A DNA stretch of 64,000 nucleotides. Source: UBA5429 sp942493315 (GTDB taxonomy: Bacteria; Bacteroidota; Bacteroidia; Bacteroidales; WCHB1-69). Positions 46,229 to 55,421 of the stretch are shown one piece after another. The translations under genes were made by a program, and so were the position numbers. Below the pieces are notes generated by a model. It did not search any database. It was not told where the DNA came from and saw nothing but the letters and a program-made list of their open reading frames with translations. How positions within the stretch are numbered: position 1 is the first letter of the stretch; each line of letters opens with the position of its first letter. The stretch covers positions 2,976,001-3,040,000 of the forward strand of contig OW818690.1 of assembly GCA_942493315.1 (NCBI GenBank). Reading direction: 5' to 3'.

Positions 46229-46726
46229 TTAATAACCTATTACAATAATTTTTCCTTCACCTGTATCACCATTATCTGTTTTAATTTTAATCATGTAGGT
46301 ACTTCTTGCAGTATTATCTGGTAATTTTACTTGATTATCAAAATTTCCAACACCATAACCGGAATATATCAACTTTCCAAGATCATTAAAAATATCAAAA
46401 TTAAACTCTTGACCATCTTTTTTTGTCTCAACATTTAACATAAATTGACCATTATTGGGGTTTGGAAATATGGTAATTTTTAAATTATCATCCACTTTAG
46501 GTACAATTTTTACCTTGGGTGGTTGTTCAAAACCTTGTCTTAAGGCTACATTTCCGGAAACAGTGGAAGCAGGTGGAGTCGATTGCCCCACAGTATGAGA
46601 AACATATTTCCCATCAACAGTGGAACTTGAACCAATAGGTGAAATCACTTGTCTAATAATAGTTTGACCATTCAAACTTGCTGATAACATGATTGTTAGT
46701 ATCAATATGATCATTTTTGTTTTCAT
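46229..46726 (-). CDS. Secreted protein with type IX (Por) C-terminal sorting domain
   Basis: 165 residues with a signal peptide (MIILILTIMLSASLNGQ). A short variable region with VDGKYVSHTVGQSTPP follows. The last 75 or so residues are a type A sorting domain: ITIFPNPNNGQFMLNVE, FDIFNDLGKLIYSG and ARSTYMIKIKTDNGDTGEGKIIVI. The protein should cross the outer membrane by type IX secretion. It is almost all signal plus sorting domain, so its own cargo is small. It starts the minus-strand unit after a -7 box at 46797. Confidence 0.83.
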   Translation of the reverse strand: MKTKMIILILTIMLSASLNGQTIIRQVISPIGSSSTVDGKYVSHTVGQSTPPASTVSGNVALRQGFEQPPKVKIVPKVDDNLKITIFPNPNNGQFMLNVETKKDGQEFNFDIFNDLGKLIYSGYGVGNFDNQVKLPDNTARSTYMIKIKTDNGDTGEGKIIVIGY

Positions 46727-46796
46727 TTCAATTCTATTATTATCCTATTAATTTTTAATTTTTTTAATATAAAAAATTGGTTCTTTTTAACAACTG

Positions 46797-46804
46797 CAAA
46801 GATA
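46797..46804 (-). promoter_or_regulatory. -7 box before the sorting-domain gene
   Basis: CAAAGATA on the plus strand is TATCTTTG on the minus strand, an exact TAnnTTTG, 70 bases before the ATG at 46726. No exact -33 TTTG was found. Confidence 0.5.
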
Positions 46805-46994
46805 CATTATTTTATACCTATTTTGACTCATTTTTGTTACATTTTCTAAATAAATGACGAATGAATTTGGTCATTTAATCAAGCAGTTAGTGCATTAGAA
46901 AATCATTTTTGATGGTATAAAATTGGATTAAAAAAAAATCAAAAATATTTAATAACTTTTTTCAACAAAATGTAATCCCATTCAAATTTTGTTT

Positions 46995-47002
46995 TATATT
47001 TG
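46995..47002 (+). promoter_or_regulatory. -7 box before the NSS transporter gene
   Basis: TATATTTG, an exact TAnnTTTG, 22 bases before the ATG at 47025. It lies inside a longer open frame that begins at 46989, which supports the downstream start. Confidence 0.55.
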
Positions 47003-47024
47003 TCACGCAAAAAAAACAGAATCT

Positions 47025-48620
47025 ATGACACACTCAAAAGATCAATGGGGTAGCAGAATTGGATTGGTAATGGCAATGGCCGGAAACGCAGTTGGATTTG
47101 GAAATTTTCTTCGTTTTCCTATTCAAGCTATTCAAAATGGTGGAGGTGCTTTTATTATCCCTTACCTGGTTTGTTTTATTTTTCTTGGATTACCATTAGT
47201 TTTTATTGAATGGACTATGGGACGTTTCGGAGGTTCAATGGGAAATCATACTGTCCCATTTACCATGCAAAAAATGGGACACCATAAGTTGTGGAAATAT
47301 ATGGGTGCTTTAAGTTTTTTTACAACTATTGGTATAGCATCTTACTACTGTTACTTGGAAAGTTGGACAATCTCCTATCTGTACCACTCCCTAATCGGCA
47401 CATTTAAAGAGATGCCCCAAAAAGAGATTGCTCTATTTTTCAATCAATACCATGATTTGTCCTCATCTCATTCCGGAATCCCTTATGAAAATATTTTTGC
47501 TTTTCTTCTTTGCCTTTTTTTGAACGTCTATATCTTGACAAAAGGGTTAAAAGGAGGAATCGAAAAAGTGGCCACTTATGGGATTCCACTGTTGATTTTC
47601 TTTGGCATTTTTCTAGCTGTCAGAGGTGTCACTATCCATCCCGGTGAAGAGGGTGCAGTTTCTTCCGGTATTGCGGGTTTAAATTTTTTATGGACTCCCC
47701 AATTTGATTCTTTACTGAATCCGAAAGTGTGGTTAGCTGCAGCCGGTCAAATTTTCTTCACTCTTTCTGTCGGAATGGGAACTATTCAATGTTATGCCTC
47801 CTATGTAAAGAAAAATGATGATATTGCACTCAATGCTATGTCAACAAGCTTCGTGAACGAATTCGTAGAAATTGTTCTTGGTGGGACAATCCTGATCTCT
47901 ATCTCTGTTGGTTTTTTTGGCATCGATGCTGTTAAAGATTTAGTTGCCAATGAAGGTGGTTTTGGTATTGCATTTCAATCTATGCCATTTCTGTTCCAAA
48001 AATTTGGATCTATTATGGGAACATTTTGCGGAGTTGCTTTTTTTGGACTTTTATTCATTGCCGGAATCACATCCTCATTAGCGATGGGAACTCCATTAGT
48101 TAGTTTTTTGCAAGATGAATTTAATTTTAAAAAACGAAATGCTGCTATTATTTTCGGTTTATCTGTGCTTGTTTTTGGTCTTCCTACAGTCATTTTTTAC
48201 AAAGAGGGTGTTTTTGATGAGTACGACTATTGGGCGGGAACCGTAGGTGTTTTTACATTTGCCTTATTTGAAGTGATCCTCTTTTCCTGGGTTTATGGAG
48301 CTAAAAAAGGATGGAAGGAATTCAATCGTTCCTCTTTGATTAAAACACCTTCCATTTTTAAATGGATCATTCAATATGTTACTCCGGTTATGCTGATTAT
48401 TATATTTATTGCAGCATTTATTCAACCTGCAGGTGGAAACTGGAGTACCATTTTTACCGAAGGATGGCACTTAGATGGATCTAGCGTTTTAGGAAGGATG
48501 ATGGGAAAAGGTGAAAGAGACTCCGGAATTTATCCTGCTTTAGCAAGATTTTTTCTGCTTATCATATTTTTATCCGGTTTTATTTTAGTTTATTTGGCAT
48601 CAAAAAAAAGAAAAAAATAA
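47025..48620 (+). CDS. Sodium-dependent transporter, NSS (neurotransmitter:sodium symporter) family
   Basis: 531 residues from the ATG at 47025 (MTHSKDQWGSR); the promoter at 46995 excludes earlier starts. About twelve membrane helices. The unwound TM1 motif GNAVGFGNFLRFPIQAIQNGGGAFIIPY, with its sodium- and substrate-binding Asn and Gly, is conserved. It would take up amino acids with Na+ at the inner membrane. It is followed one base after its stop by a 30-residue MetS-like membrane peptide. Confidence 0.88.
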   Translation: MTHSKDQWGSRIGLVMAMAGNAVGFGNFLRFPIQAIQNGGGAFIIPYLVCFIFLGLPLVFIEWTMGRFGGSMGNHTVPFTMQKMGHHKLWKYMGALSFFTTIGIASYYCYLESWTISYLYHSLIGTFKEMPQKEIALFFNQYHDLSSSHSGIPYENIFAFLLCLFLNVYILTKGLKGGIEKVATYGIPLLIFFGIFLAVRGVTIHPGEEGAVSSGIAGLNFLWTPQFDSLLNPKVWLAAAGQIFFTLSVGMGTIQCYASYVKKNDDIALNAMSTSFVNEFVEIVLGGTILISISVGFFGIDAVKDLVANEGGFGIAFQSMPFLFQKFGSIMGTFCGVAFFGLLFIAGITSSLAMGTPLVSFLQDEFNFKKRNAAIIFGLSVLVFGLPTVIFYKEGVFDEYDYWAGTVGVFTFALFEVILFSWVYGAKKGWKEFNRSSLIKTPSIFKWIIQYVTPVMLIIIFIAAFIQPAGGNWSTIFTEGWHLDGSSVLGRMMGKGERDSGIYPALARFFLLIIFLSGFILVYLASKKRKK

Positions 48621-48621
48621 T

Positions 48622-48714
48622 ATGAAAACACTACCTTTAATTCTGATGTTAGTAGTTTGGATTGTCGTCACATATTACACCATCTATTTCATAATCAAAA
48701 CATTAAAAAAATAA
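48622..48714 (+). CDS. MetS-like small subunit of the NSS transporter
   Basis: A 30-residue membrane peptide (MKTLPLILMLVVWIVVTYYT, then IYFIIKTLKK): one helix with a basic C-terminus. It starts one base after the transporter stop. NSS transporters of the MetP type need such a MetS small subunit, so this is a likely accessory subunit, well below usual gene-calling length. Position, size and helix support it; no family motif is long enough to prove it. Confidence 0.75.
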   Translation: MKTLPLILMLVVWIVVTYYTIYFIIKTLKK

Positions 48715-48761
48715 TTACATGAAATAAACTCCAATTGCTCAAAACTCTAAATCAACACTAT

Positions 48762-49397
48762 ATGAAACATTTTTTTAATTTTACTGCAGGTGAAACATCT
48801 GCATCCATCTCCTTAACTGTGATTATTATTTCCTTATTAATCTTCAGAGTTTCTTGGAACTGGCATCAAAATCAAAGTGAAATACCTGAACAATTTTGGA
48901 ATAATCTATCCATTTTTAATTCAAATTCAAAGTTGGAATCTCCATCTGATTCCATTAAAAGAAAAAACAAAACCAGTAAACCTCTCCAATATGAGATTGT
49001 TAAAATTGATTTAAACCATTGTGATACAAATGATGTGAAAGGGATTCCATTGTTTGGATCCACAAGAGCAAAAAAATTGATTGAGTACCGGGATCAGTTA
49101 GGTGGGTTCTATTCCTTATCTCAAATTCAAGAAATATATATTTTAAAAGAGATAGAACTTGACCATTTAAATACCTATTTTTTTATTCACAGTTCTGACA
49201 TAAAAAAGATTGCCATTAATAAAGTTTCCTATGATGAAATGAAAAAACATCCTTATTTAGATGCTTATTTGGCTAAACAAATAATACTTTACCGAGAACA
49301 AAAAGGAAAAATCAATAATCTGGAAGAGTTCCAAAAAATCACTCATGCTTACCAATCATTAATAGAAAAAATAAAGCCCTATTTATCTTTCGAATAA
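48762..49397 (+). CDS. Helix-hairpin-helix domain protein (ComEA-like)
   Basis: 211 residues from the ATG at 48762 (MKHFFNFTAGETSASISL); an in-frame TTG at 48735 is a weaker choice. An N-terminal membrane helix (about 14-32) is followed by a polar linker and two helix-hairpin-helix units: IDLNHCDTNDVKGIPLFGSTRAKKLIEYRDQLGGFYSLSQI and the more degenerate MKKHPYLDAYLAKQIILYREQKGKINNLEEF. It may bind DNA outside the inner membrane, as in ComEA-type uptake proteins. Role unproven. Confidence 0.75.
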   Translation: MKHFFNFTAGETSASISLTVIIISLLIFRVSWNWHQNQSEIPEQFWNNLSIFNSNSKLESPSDSIKRKNKTSKPLQYEIVKIDLNHCDTNDVKGIPLFGSTRAKKLIEYRDQLGGFYSLSQIQEIYILKEIELDHLNTYFFIHSSDIKKIAINKVSYDEMKKHPYLDAYLAKQIILYREQKGKINNLEEFQKITHAYQSLIEKIKPYLSFE

Positions 49398-49473
49398 TGC
49401 AGTGAACCCTGTCATTCTGTCATATAATATTCATGGCAAAATTTTTGTTGTATGTTTAATAAAATCATGAATT

Positions 49474-52071
49474 ATGAATCTAAATAATTTAACTTTAAAA
49501 TCTCAGGAAGCTATTGCTCATGCTCAAATGTTAGCCCTTAATGAAAAACATCAGCGTGTGGATAATCTTCATATTCTCAAAGCTGCTCTTGAAATTGATC
49601 CTAACGTGATCCCATTTCTTTTAAAAAAATTGGATGTAAATCCCAAATTAATTACTCAGGTTATTGATAAACAACTTCAAAATATTCCAAAAGGAAATGG
49701 AAACGATATTTTTTTAGCTCCCGGTGTCAGCAATACCATTCAAAGAGCTATGGCTTTTAGTAATGAATTAGGGGATGAGTTTATCTCATTAGAGCATCTT
49801 CTATATGGACTATTTATGGCCAATGATGAACCTGCCAATATTCTTAAAGATGCTGGGGTAACTGAAAAAAATCTACGAACTGTTATCCAGGATATGAGGA
49901 AAGGGAGTAAAGTAACTTCTGAATCAGCCGAAGATACGTATAATTCTCTTAACAAATATGCAACAAATTTGAATGATGCTGCCAGAAAAGGAAAACTGGA
50001 TCCTGTAATTGGTCGTGATGAAGAGATTAGACGTGTTTTACAAATCTTATCTCGCCGAACCAAAAACAACCCTATTCTGATTGGTGAGGCAGGTGTAGGA
50101 AAAACAGCGATTGCAGAAGGGTTAGCACACCGTTTGGTTAATGGAGATATTCCTGAGAATTTAAAGACTAAAAAGCTCTACTCTTTGGATATGGGGTCCC
50201 TCATTGCTGGGGCCAAATACAAAGGAGAGTTTGAAGAAAGACTTAAAAACGTGATCAAAGAAGTGATTGAATCAGATGGGGAAATTATTCTATTTATTGA
50301 TGAAATTCACACATTAGTTGGTGCAGGTGCTTCCGGTGAAGGGGCAATGGATGCTGCTAATATTTTAAAACCTGCCCTAGCCAGAGGTGAATTACGCTCT
50401 ATTGGAGCTACCACATTAGATGAATACCAAAAATATTTTGAGAAAGATAAAGCTTTGGAGAGAAGGTTTCAACCGGTAAAAATTGAAGAACCGGATAAAT
50501 ATACTGCAATCTCTATACTGAGAGGATTGAAAGAAAGATATGAAAATCACCATAAAGTGAGAATATTAGATGAAGCGATTATTGCTGCCGTCGATCTTTC
50601 ACAACGTTATATTACCGATAGAAATCTGCCGGATAAAGCAATCGACTTAATTGATGAAGCTGCTTCAAAATTGAAATTGGAAATCAATTCTATGCCGGAA
50701 GAATTGGACGAATTGGAAAGAAAATTGCGACAATTGGAAATCGAAAAAGAAGCTATTAAAACTGAAAATCTTCCAGATAAAATTTCAAAATTAAACCTAT
50801 CTATTGCTGAATTGCAGGAACATAGAAATAGTGTTGCTTCTAAATGGAGAGCGGAAAAAGATGTAGTGGACCATATTCAGAAAATCAAAACTGATATTGA
50901 AAAATTCAAATTAGAAGCTGCAGAACAAGAGCGCCAGGGTAATTATGGAAGAGTGGCTGAATTACGTTATGGTTTAATAAAAGATGCTGAAAGCAAAATT
51001 GGGGTTTTGCAAACTGAACTGGATGCACTCCAAAAAGAGGGAGCTATGATTGATGAAGAAGTGGGTGTGGATGATATTGCTGAAGTTGTAGCACGCTGGA
51101 CAGGTATTCCTGTTACTAAAATGATGCAAAGCGAAAAAACAAAATTACTACATCTCGAAGAGGAACTTCACAAACGTGTTGTGGGACAAGATGAAGCAAT
51201 CTCCGCTGTAGCTGATGCTATCAGAAGAAGTAGAGCCGGTTTGAAAGATTCTAAAAGACCTATTGGTTCTTTTATTTTTATGGGTACTACAGGAGTTGGA
51301 AAAACCGAATTGGCTAAAACATTAGCCGATTATCTTTTCAATACAGATGAAGCAATTATTAGATTAGATATGAGCGAGTTTCAGGAAGCTCACTCCATCT
51401 CCAAACTGATCGGATCACCTCCCGGTTATGTCGGTTATGATGAGGGTGGTATGTTAACTGAAAGAGTAAGAAGAAAAAAATATGCTGTAGTCCTGTTTGA
51501 TGAAATTGAAAAAGCTCATCCTGATATTTTCAACATATTACTGCAAGTTCTTGATGATGGTCGATTAACCGATAACAAAGGTAGAACAGCAGACTTTAAA
51601 AATACAATCATCATCATGACTTCCAATATGGGTTCTAGTATCATTCAAGAAAACTATTCTGATCGTTCTAAATACTCTGATTCTGAAGTTTTTGAAAGAA
51701 CCAAAGCTGAAATTAATGATTTACTGAAGAAAACTTTACCACCTGAATTTTTTAATAGAATTGATGAAATTGTAATGTTTCAACCTCTTTCAAAAAAAGA
51801 AATTAAAGAGATTATCAAACTTCAAATCAATGATTTAAATAAATTATTGGAAGAACAAAATATTCAGGTTGAATTTACTCAATATGCACTTGATTTATTG
51901 GCTGAATTAGGTTATGACCCTCTTTATGGAGCAAGACCACTTAAAAGAGTGATTCAAAAGAAAATTTTAAACGAATTATCTAAATTAATCCTATCAGGAG
52001 AGTACTCAAAAGACAAAAAAATTGTAATTGACTCCTTTAATGAAGGACAATTTACATTTTTCTATAAATAA
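49474..52071 (+). CDS. clpB: ATP-dependent chaperone ClpB
   Basis: 865 residues, full ClpB length. It has the N-terminal Clp repeat domain (residues 1 to about 145), AAA module 1 (GEAGVGKTAI Walker A, LFIDEIHTLVGAGA), a coiled-coil middle domain (about 405-525), AAA module 2 (GTTGVGKTEL, VLFDEIEKAHPD) and the C-terminal D2-small domain (YDPLYGARPLKRVIQ). It rescues aggregated proteins with DnaK in the cytoplasm. The long middle domain separates it from ClpA and ClpC. A strong terminator follows. Confidence 0.95.
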   Translation: MNLNNLTLKSQEAIAHAQMLALNEKHQRVDNLHILKAALEIDPNVIPFLLKKLDVNPKLITQVIDKQLQNIPKGNGNDIFLAPGVSNTIQRAMAFSNELGDEFISLEHLLYGLFMANDEPANILKDAGVTEKNLRTVIQDMRKGSKVTSESAEDTYNSLNKYATNLNDAARKGKLDPVIGRDEEIRRVLQILSRRTKNNPILIGEAGVGKTAIAEGLAHRLVNGDIPENLKTKKLYSLDMGSLIAGAKYKGEFEERLKNVIKEVIESDGEIILFIDEIHTLVGAGASGEGAMDAANILKPALARGELRSIGATTLDEYQKYFEKDKALERRFQPVKIEEPDKYTAISILRGLKERYENHHKVRILDEAIIAAVDLSQRYITDRNLPDKAIDLIDEAASKLKLEINSMPEELDELERKLRQLEIEKEAIKTENLPDKISKLNLSIAELQEHRNSVASKWRAEKDVVDHIQKIKTDIEKFKLEAAEQERQGNYGRVAELRYGLIKDAESKIGVLQTELDALQKEGAMIDEEVGVDDIAEVVARWTGIPVTKMMQSEKTKLLHLEEELHKRVVGQDEAISAVADAIRRSRAGLKDSKRPIGSFIFMGTTGVGKTELAKTLADYLFNTDEAIIRLDMSEFQEAHSISKLIGSPPGYVGYDEGGMLTERVRRKKYAVVLFDEIEKAHPDIFNILLQVLDDGRLTDNKGRTADFKNTIIIMTSNMGSSIIQENYSDRSKYSDSEVFERTKAEINDLLKKTLPPEFFNRIDEIVMFQPLSKKEIKEIIKLQINDLNKLLEEQNIQVEFTQYALDLLAELGYDPLYGARPLKRVIQKKILNELSKLILSGEYSKDKKIVIDSFNEGQFTFFYK

Positions 52072-52077
52072 TTAACT

Positions 52078-52110
52078 TTTTTTAACACATTTTTGAAATG
52101 TGTTAAAAAA
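52078..52110 (+). terminator. Intrinsic terminator after clpB
   Basis: A perfect 15-bp stem (TTTTTTAACACATTT / AAATGTGTTAAAAAA) with a three-base loop, starting six bases after the clpB stop. The A and T tracts at both ends make it usable in either direction. Confidence 0.8.
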
Positions 52111-52125
52111 TATTAATTACTTTTG
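52092..52125 (+). promoter_or_regulatory. Promoter of gpsA
   Basis: TTTG at 52092-52095, 22 bp, TACTTTTG at 52118-52125. It is 21 bases before the ATG at 52147. Its -33 element is the loop of the clpB terminator. Confidence 0.6.
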
Positions 52126-52146
52126 CATTCTCATTTTTGAAAATAT

Positions 52147-53208
52147 ATGAACTCTGAAGAAATTAATCTATTTGGGGAGGGAACTCCCCAAATTCAAAGA
52201 AAAAAAGCACGCTTTGGTTATCGTGTGGCTGTAATTGGTGGAGGCAGTTGGGCTACCGCAATTGTGAAAATATTATCCACAAATCTCAAGCATATCCATT
52301 GGTGGGTTAGAGAACCGGAAATTGAAGAAGCTGTTAACAAATTTGGCCATAACCCTTTATATTTAAGCTCAGTTGTGATCAATCCAAGAGATGTTAAAGT
52401 AACAACCAATATCAAACGAGCTATCGCAAAGGCAGATTATATCGTGGTTGTTACACCTTCCGCTTTCCTTTTTGATACTTTCAGTGGACTTTCCAAGGCA
52501 CATTTAAGAAAAAAGAAAATCATTACAGCTGTTAAAGGAATTATCCCTGAAACGATGCAGTTAATTACTGATTTTCTTAAAGAAAAATACGATATTCCTC
52601 TCGCAAATATGGCTCTTATTACCGGCCCATCGCATGCTGAAGAGATTGCTCAGGAAAGATTTACATTCCTTACAGCGGCTTCCCCTAATGCAGATTTAGC
52701 TGAAACCGTCGCTAAACTTTTTTCCAATAGGTATGTCAGAACTTCGGTTTCCCTTGATCTGATGGGTATCGAATTAGCTGTTGTTTTAAAAAATATCTAC
52801 GCTTTAGGTGCCGGAATTTATAATGGGCTTGGTTTTGGAGACAATTTTTTGGCCGGATATATCGCAAATAGTGTTAAAGAGATGAAAAAATTTGTTCAAC
52901 ATATTTACCCGGATGAGCACAGACATATTTCTGAATCAGTCTATTTAGGTGATCTTTTAGTGACTTGCTACTCTCAATATAGCCGTAACAGAATGTTCGG
53001 GAAAATGATCGGTCAGGGACTTACCCCTAAAGCAGCTCAACTCGAAATGAAAATGATCGCAGAAGGTTTTTATTCCTGCAGATGTATCCACGAAATCAAT
53101 AAACAATACAATTGCAATATTCCAATAGTGGAAACCATCTATGGCATTTTATATGAAGGAAATTCGGTTCAACTAGAAATGAAACGAATAGCGGAACACT
53201 TTATCTAA
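52147..53208 (+). CDS. gpsA: NAD(P)H-dependent glycerol-3-phosphate dehydrogenase
   Basis: 353 residues. The Rossmann motif GYRVAVIGGGSWATAIVKIL begins at about residue 23. Further GpsA blocks are TAVKGI (the catalytic Lys region), ALITGPSHAEEIA, AVVLKNIYALGAGI and GLGFGDNFLAGYI. It reduces dihydroxyacetone phosphate to sn-glycerol-3-phosphate for phospholipid synthesis. The N-terminal extension of about 20 residues is longer than usual. An octamer array begins directly after its stop. Confidence 0.88.
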   Translation: MNSEEINLFGEGTPQIQRKKARFGYRVAVIGGGSWATAIVKILSTNLKHIHWWVREPEIEEAVNKFGHNPLYLSSVVINPRDVKVTTNIKRAIAKADYIVVVTPSAFLFDTFSGLSKAHLRKKKIITAVKGIIPETMQLITDFLKEKYDIPLANMALITGPSHAEEIAQERFTFLTAASPNADLAETVAKLFSNRYVRTSVSLDLMGIELAVVLKNIYALGAGIYNGLGFGDNFLAGYIANSVKEMKKFVQHIYPDEHRHISESVYLGDLLVTCYSQYSRNRMFGKMIGQGLTPKAAQLEMKMIAEGFYSCRCIHEINKQYNCNIPIVETIYGILYEGNSVQLEMKRIAEHFI

Positions 53209-53210
53209 TG

Positions 53211-53326
53211 TGCTCGAATGCTCGTGTGCTCGAATGCTCGTGTGCTCGAATGCTCATTACTAATAGATCTATCATTTGCTAATTTACTAATTTGCTAATT
53301 TACTAATTATTCACTATTCACTATTC
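53211..53326. repeat. Octamer then heptamer array spanning a whole intergenic gap
   Basis: TGCTCGAA/TGCTCGTG alternate after the gpsA stop. Then TTTGCTAA and TTTACTAA alternate at about 53274-53308, and finally TTCACTA heptamers run into the ATG of the fucosidase gene at 53327. No usual promoter or ribosome-binding site is visible in the gap. Confidence 0.92.
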
Positions 53327-55135
53327 ATGAGGTCCTTATTCACAACTTTTATCGCAATCATCTGTTTTGGTAGTTTGAATGCTCAGGTACAACCCAATTG
53401 GGAATCGATTCAGGCACGCCCCTACCCTCAATGGTTTTCTGATGCCAAACTGGGTATTTTTATTCACTGGGGACTCTTTTCTGTCCCAGCATATTCAGGT
53501 CCTGAACAATACGCAGAATGGTTTTATCGCGGACTTACATCCGGTGATTCAGCAAGAATTGATTTTGTTAAGAAAAATTATGGGGAAAACTTCAAATATG
53601 AGGATTTTGCACCCCTTTTTAAAGCGGAACTCTTTAATCCTGATGAATGGGCACAACTTTTTAAAAATTCAGGAGCTCAATATGTGCTTTTAGTGACCAA
53701 ACACCACGATGGATATTGTCTGTGGAACTCCAAATATCAACCTCAATTTAATTCAGTGGTTACCGGTCCAAAAAGAAATATTGTAGGGGAGTTAACAAAT
53801 TCTGTTAGAAATCAAGGGATAAAAATGGGATTTTATTACTCTTTAGCGGAATGGACAAACCCATTACACCGCTGGTACCAGGATCCACCCGATTCGATTG
53901 GTCGCTACGTAAATGAGTATATGATTCCTCAATTCAAAGAACTGGTTTCCACATATAAACCTACTATGATTTTTACAGACGGGGAATGGCTGAACACCAT
54001 TGAACAATGGCATGCTGCTGAGTTGATCTCCTGGTACTACAATACTGTTGGCCCCGAAGCCATTGTGAATGATCGTTGGGGTGTGGGAGGAAATTATGGT
54101 TTTAAAACGCCTGAATACAGTTCAGGGATTATGGATACAACCCGTCCCTGGGCAGAGTGTCGTGGTTTAGGCAGATCTTTCGGATTGAACAGAAATGAGC
54201 CTTTATCCAACTATGTGACCTCTGAAGAACTGATCCAGCATTTTGTTAAATTGGTGGCTGCTGGCGGTGGCATGACTCTCAATGTTGGACCAGCTGCTGA
54301 TGGCCAGATCCCACTCCTTCAACAAGAAAGATTACTCGATCTTGGTAAATGGCTCGAAATCAATGGAGAAGCAATCTATGGATCAAAACCTTACAATAAG
54401 TTCTATGAAATGACCCATTACAGCATGATTAGAACCGATTCTGTTATCGATTTCGATTGGGTGAGAAATGCACCTGATAAATTGATCACCTACGACCATT
54501 TTACGGTAAATTGGACAGGCCTTTTATCTCCTCCTGTTTCCGGAGAATATACTTTCGAAGCGGAAGCCGATGATTATATGACTCTTTTGATCAATGGTAA
54601 AGTGGTTTTTTCTAATAAAGATTCTCTTATTCTAAATTCTGACAGCAATGTTCAGGAAGCGAATAGTTTTAAGTCTTTAATAGGTAAAATAGTGCTCGAC
54701 AAAGATCAAAAATATGTTATAGAAGTTCTTTACGAAGAACAAACCCATCAAGCTACAGCCAGGTTATTTTGGGCCTACCCAGGACAATCCAAAATGATCG
54801 TTCCATCTTCAGCAGTAATGCCAAAAACTAAGGCAGGAGAAAGAAATGGATTAAGAGAAAAAGGATTTATGGGGTTTTATCACTGTTCTAAACCAACAGT
54901 AGCCTACACCACCAAACCCGGAAAGCTTTATGCAATCGCACTTAAATTCCCTGACCACCAATTGGTGTTAACTATTCCAAAGCCAGCCAAAGATGCAGAA
55001 ATATTCCTCTTAGGAGGTTCCGGAAAATCACTTCCCTGGAAATACAAAAACGGTCAACTGATCATCAACACATCTGATATCCGCTTCTCTGAAATCAAAT
55101 CCAAAGGAGCGTGGAGTTTTGTGATTAGCGATTAA
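53327..55135 (+). CDS. Alpha-L-fucosidase (GH29) with PA14-like domain
   Basis: 602 residues with a signal peptide (TTFIAIICFGSLNAQ). The GH29 catalytic domain has WFSDAKLGIFIHWGLFSVPAYSG, TKHHDGYCLWNS and the nucleophile region KPTMIFTDGEW (Asp218). LVKLVAAGGGMTLNVGPAADG closes it. A PA14-like carbohydrate-binding domain follows (about 375-505, GLLSPPVSGEYTFEAEADDYMTLLINGK). It would release L-fucose from glycans outside the inner membrane. The nearby operon at 57164-59804 could import and use the sugar. Confidence 0.88.
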   Translation: MRSLFTTFIAIICFGSLNAQVQPNWESIQARPYPQWFSDAKLGIFIHWGLFSVPAYSGPEQYAEWFYRGLTSGDSARIDFVKKNYGENFKYEDFAPLFKAELFNPDEWAQLFKNSGAQYVLLVTKHHDGYCLWNSKYQPQFNSVVTGPKRNIVGELTNSVRNQGIKMGFYYSLAEWTNPLHRWYQDPPDSIGRYVNEYMIPQFKELVSTYKPTMIFTDGEWLNTIEQWHAAELISWYYNTVGPEAIVNDRWGVGGNYGFKTPEYSSGIMDTTRPWAECRGLGRSFGLNRNEPLSNYVTSEELIQHFVKLVAAGGGMTLNVGPAADGQIPLLQQERLLDLGKWLEINGEAIYGSKPYNKFYEMTHYSMIRTDSVIDFDWVRNAPDKLITYDHFTVNWTGLLSPPVSGEYTFEAEADDYMTLLINGKVVFSNKDSLILNSDSNVQEANSFKSLIGKIVLDKDQKYVIEVLYEEQTHQATARLFWAYPGQSKMIVPSSAVMPKTKAGERNGLREKGFMGFYHCSKPTVAYTTKPGKLYAIALKFPDHQLVLTIPKPAKDAEIFLLGGSGKSLPWKYKNGQLIINTSDIRFSEIKSKGAWSFVISD

Positions 55136-55136
55136 A

Positions 55137-55333
55137 AGTCGATAGTCAATAGTCTATAGTCTATAGTATTGTAAATATGTTGTTTAGCGAGTAATTTTTC
55201 AATTTTTGTGATCCATAGACCATCGACCATCGACTATCGACTATCGACCATCTACCATAGACCATCGACCATTGACTATCGACTATCGACCATCGACCAT
55301 CGACCATCGACCATCGACCATTGACCATCGACA
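55137..55333. repeat. Inverted heptamer arrays, AGTCTAT and GACCATC types
   Basis: AGTCGAT, AGTCAAT, AGTCTAT x2, AGTATTG start one base after the fucosidase stop. After about 40 bp follow some 17 units of GACCATC/GACTATC (55211-55333). GATAGTC in the first array pairs with GACTATC in the second, so a large hairpin is possible. The GACCATC word is the inverse of GGTCGAT-type words at 24936. Confidence 0.93.
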
Positions 55334-55376
55334 GCTCTTTCATTAGCTTATTATCAAATTAGCTCATTATTTTTTG

Positions 55377-55384
55377 TACCTTTG
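55377..55384 (+). promoter_or_regulatory. -7 box before the 55422 gene
   Basis: TACCTTTG, an exact TAnnTTTG, 38 bases before the ATG at 55422. It lies within a longer open frame that begins at 55374 and argues for the downstream start. Confidence 0.55.
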
Positions 55385-55421
55385 CATGTTCAATGATGTT
55401 ATTCATTTAATTTATGAGGTC

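Noticed and set aside
46989..47024. N-terminal extension of the NSS transporter
   Set aside because: It overlaps the -7 box at 46995-47002 and adds residues unlike the family; ATG 47025 is preferred.
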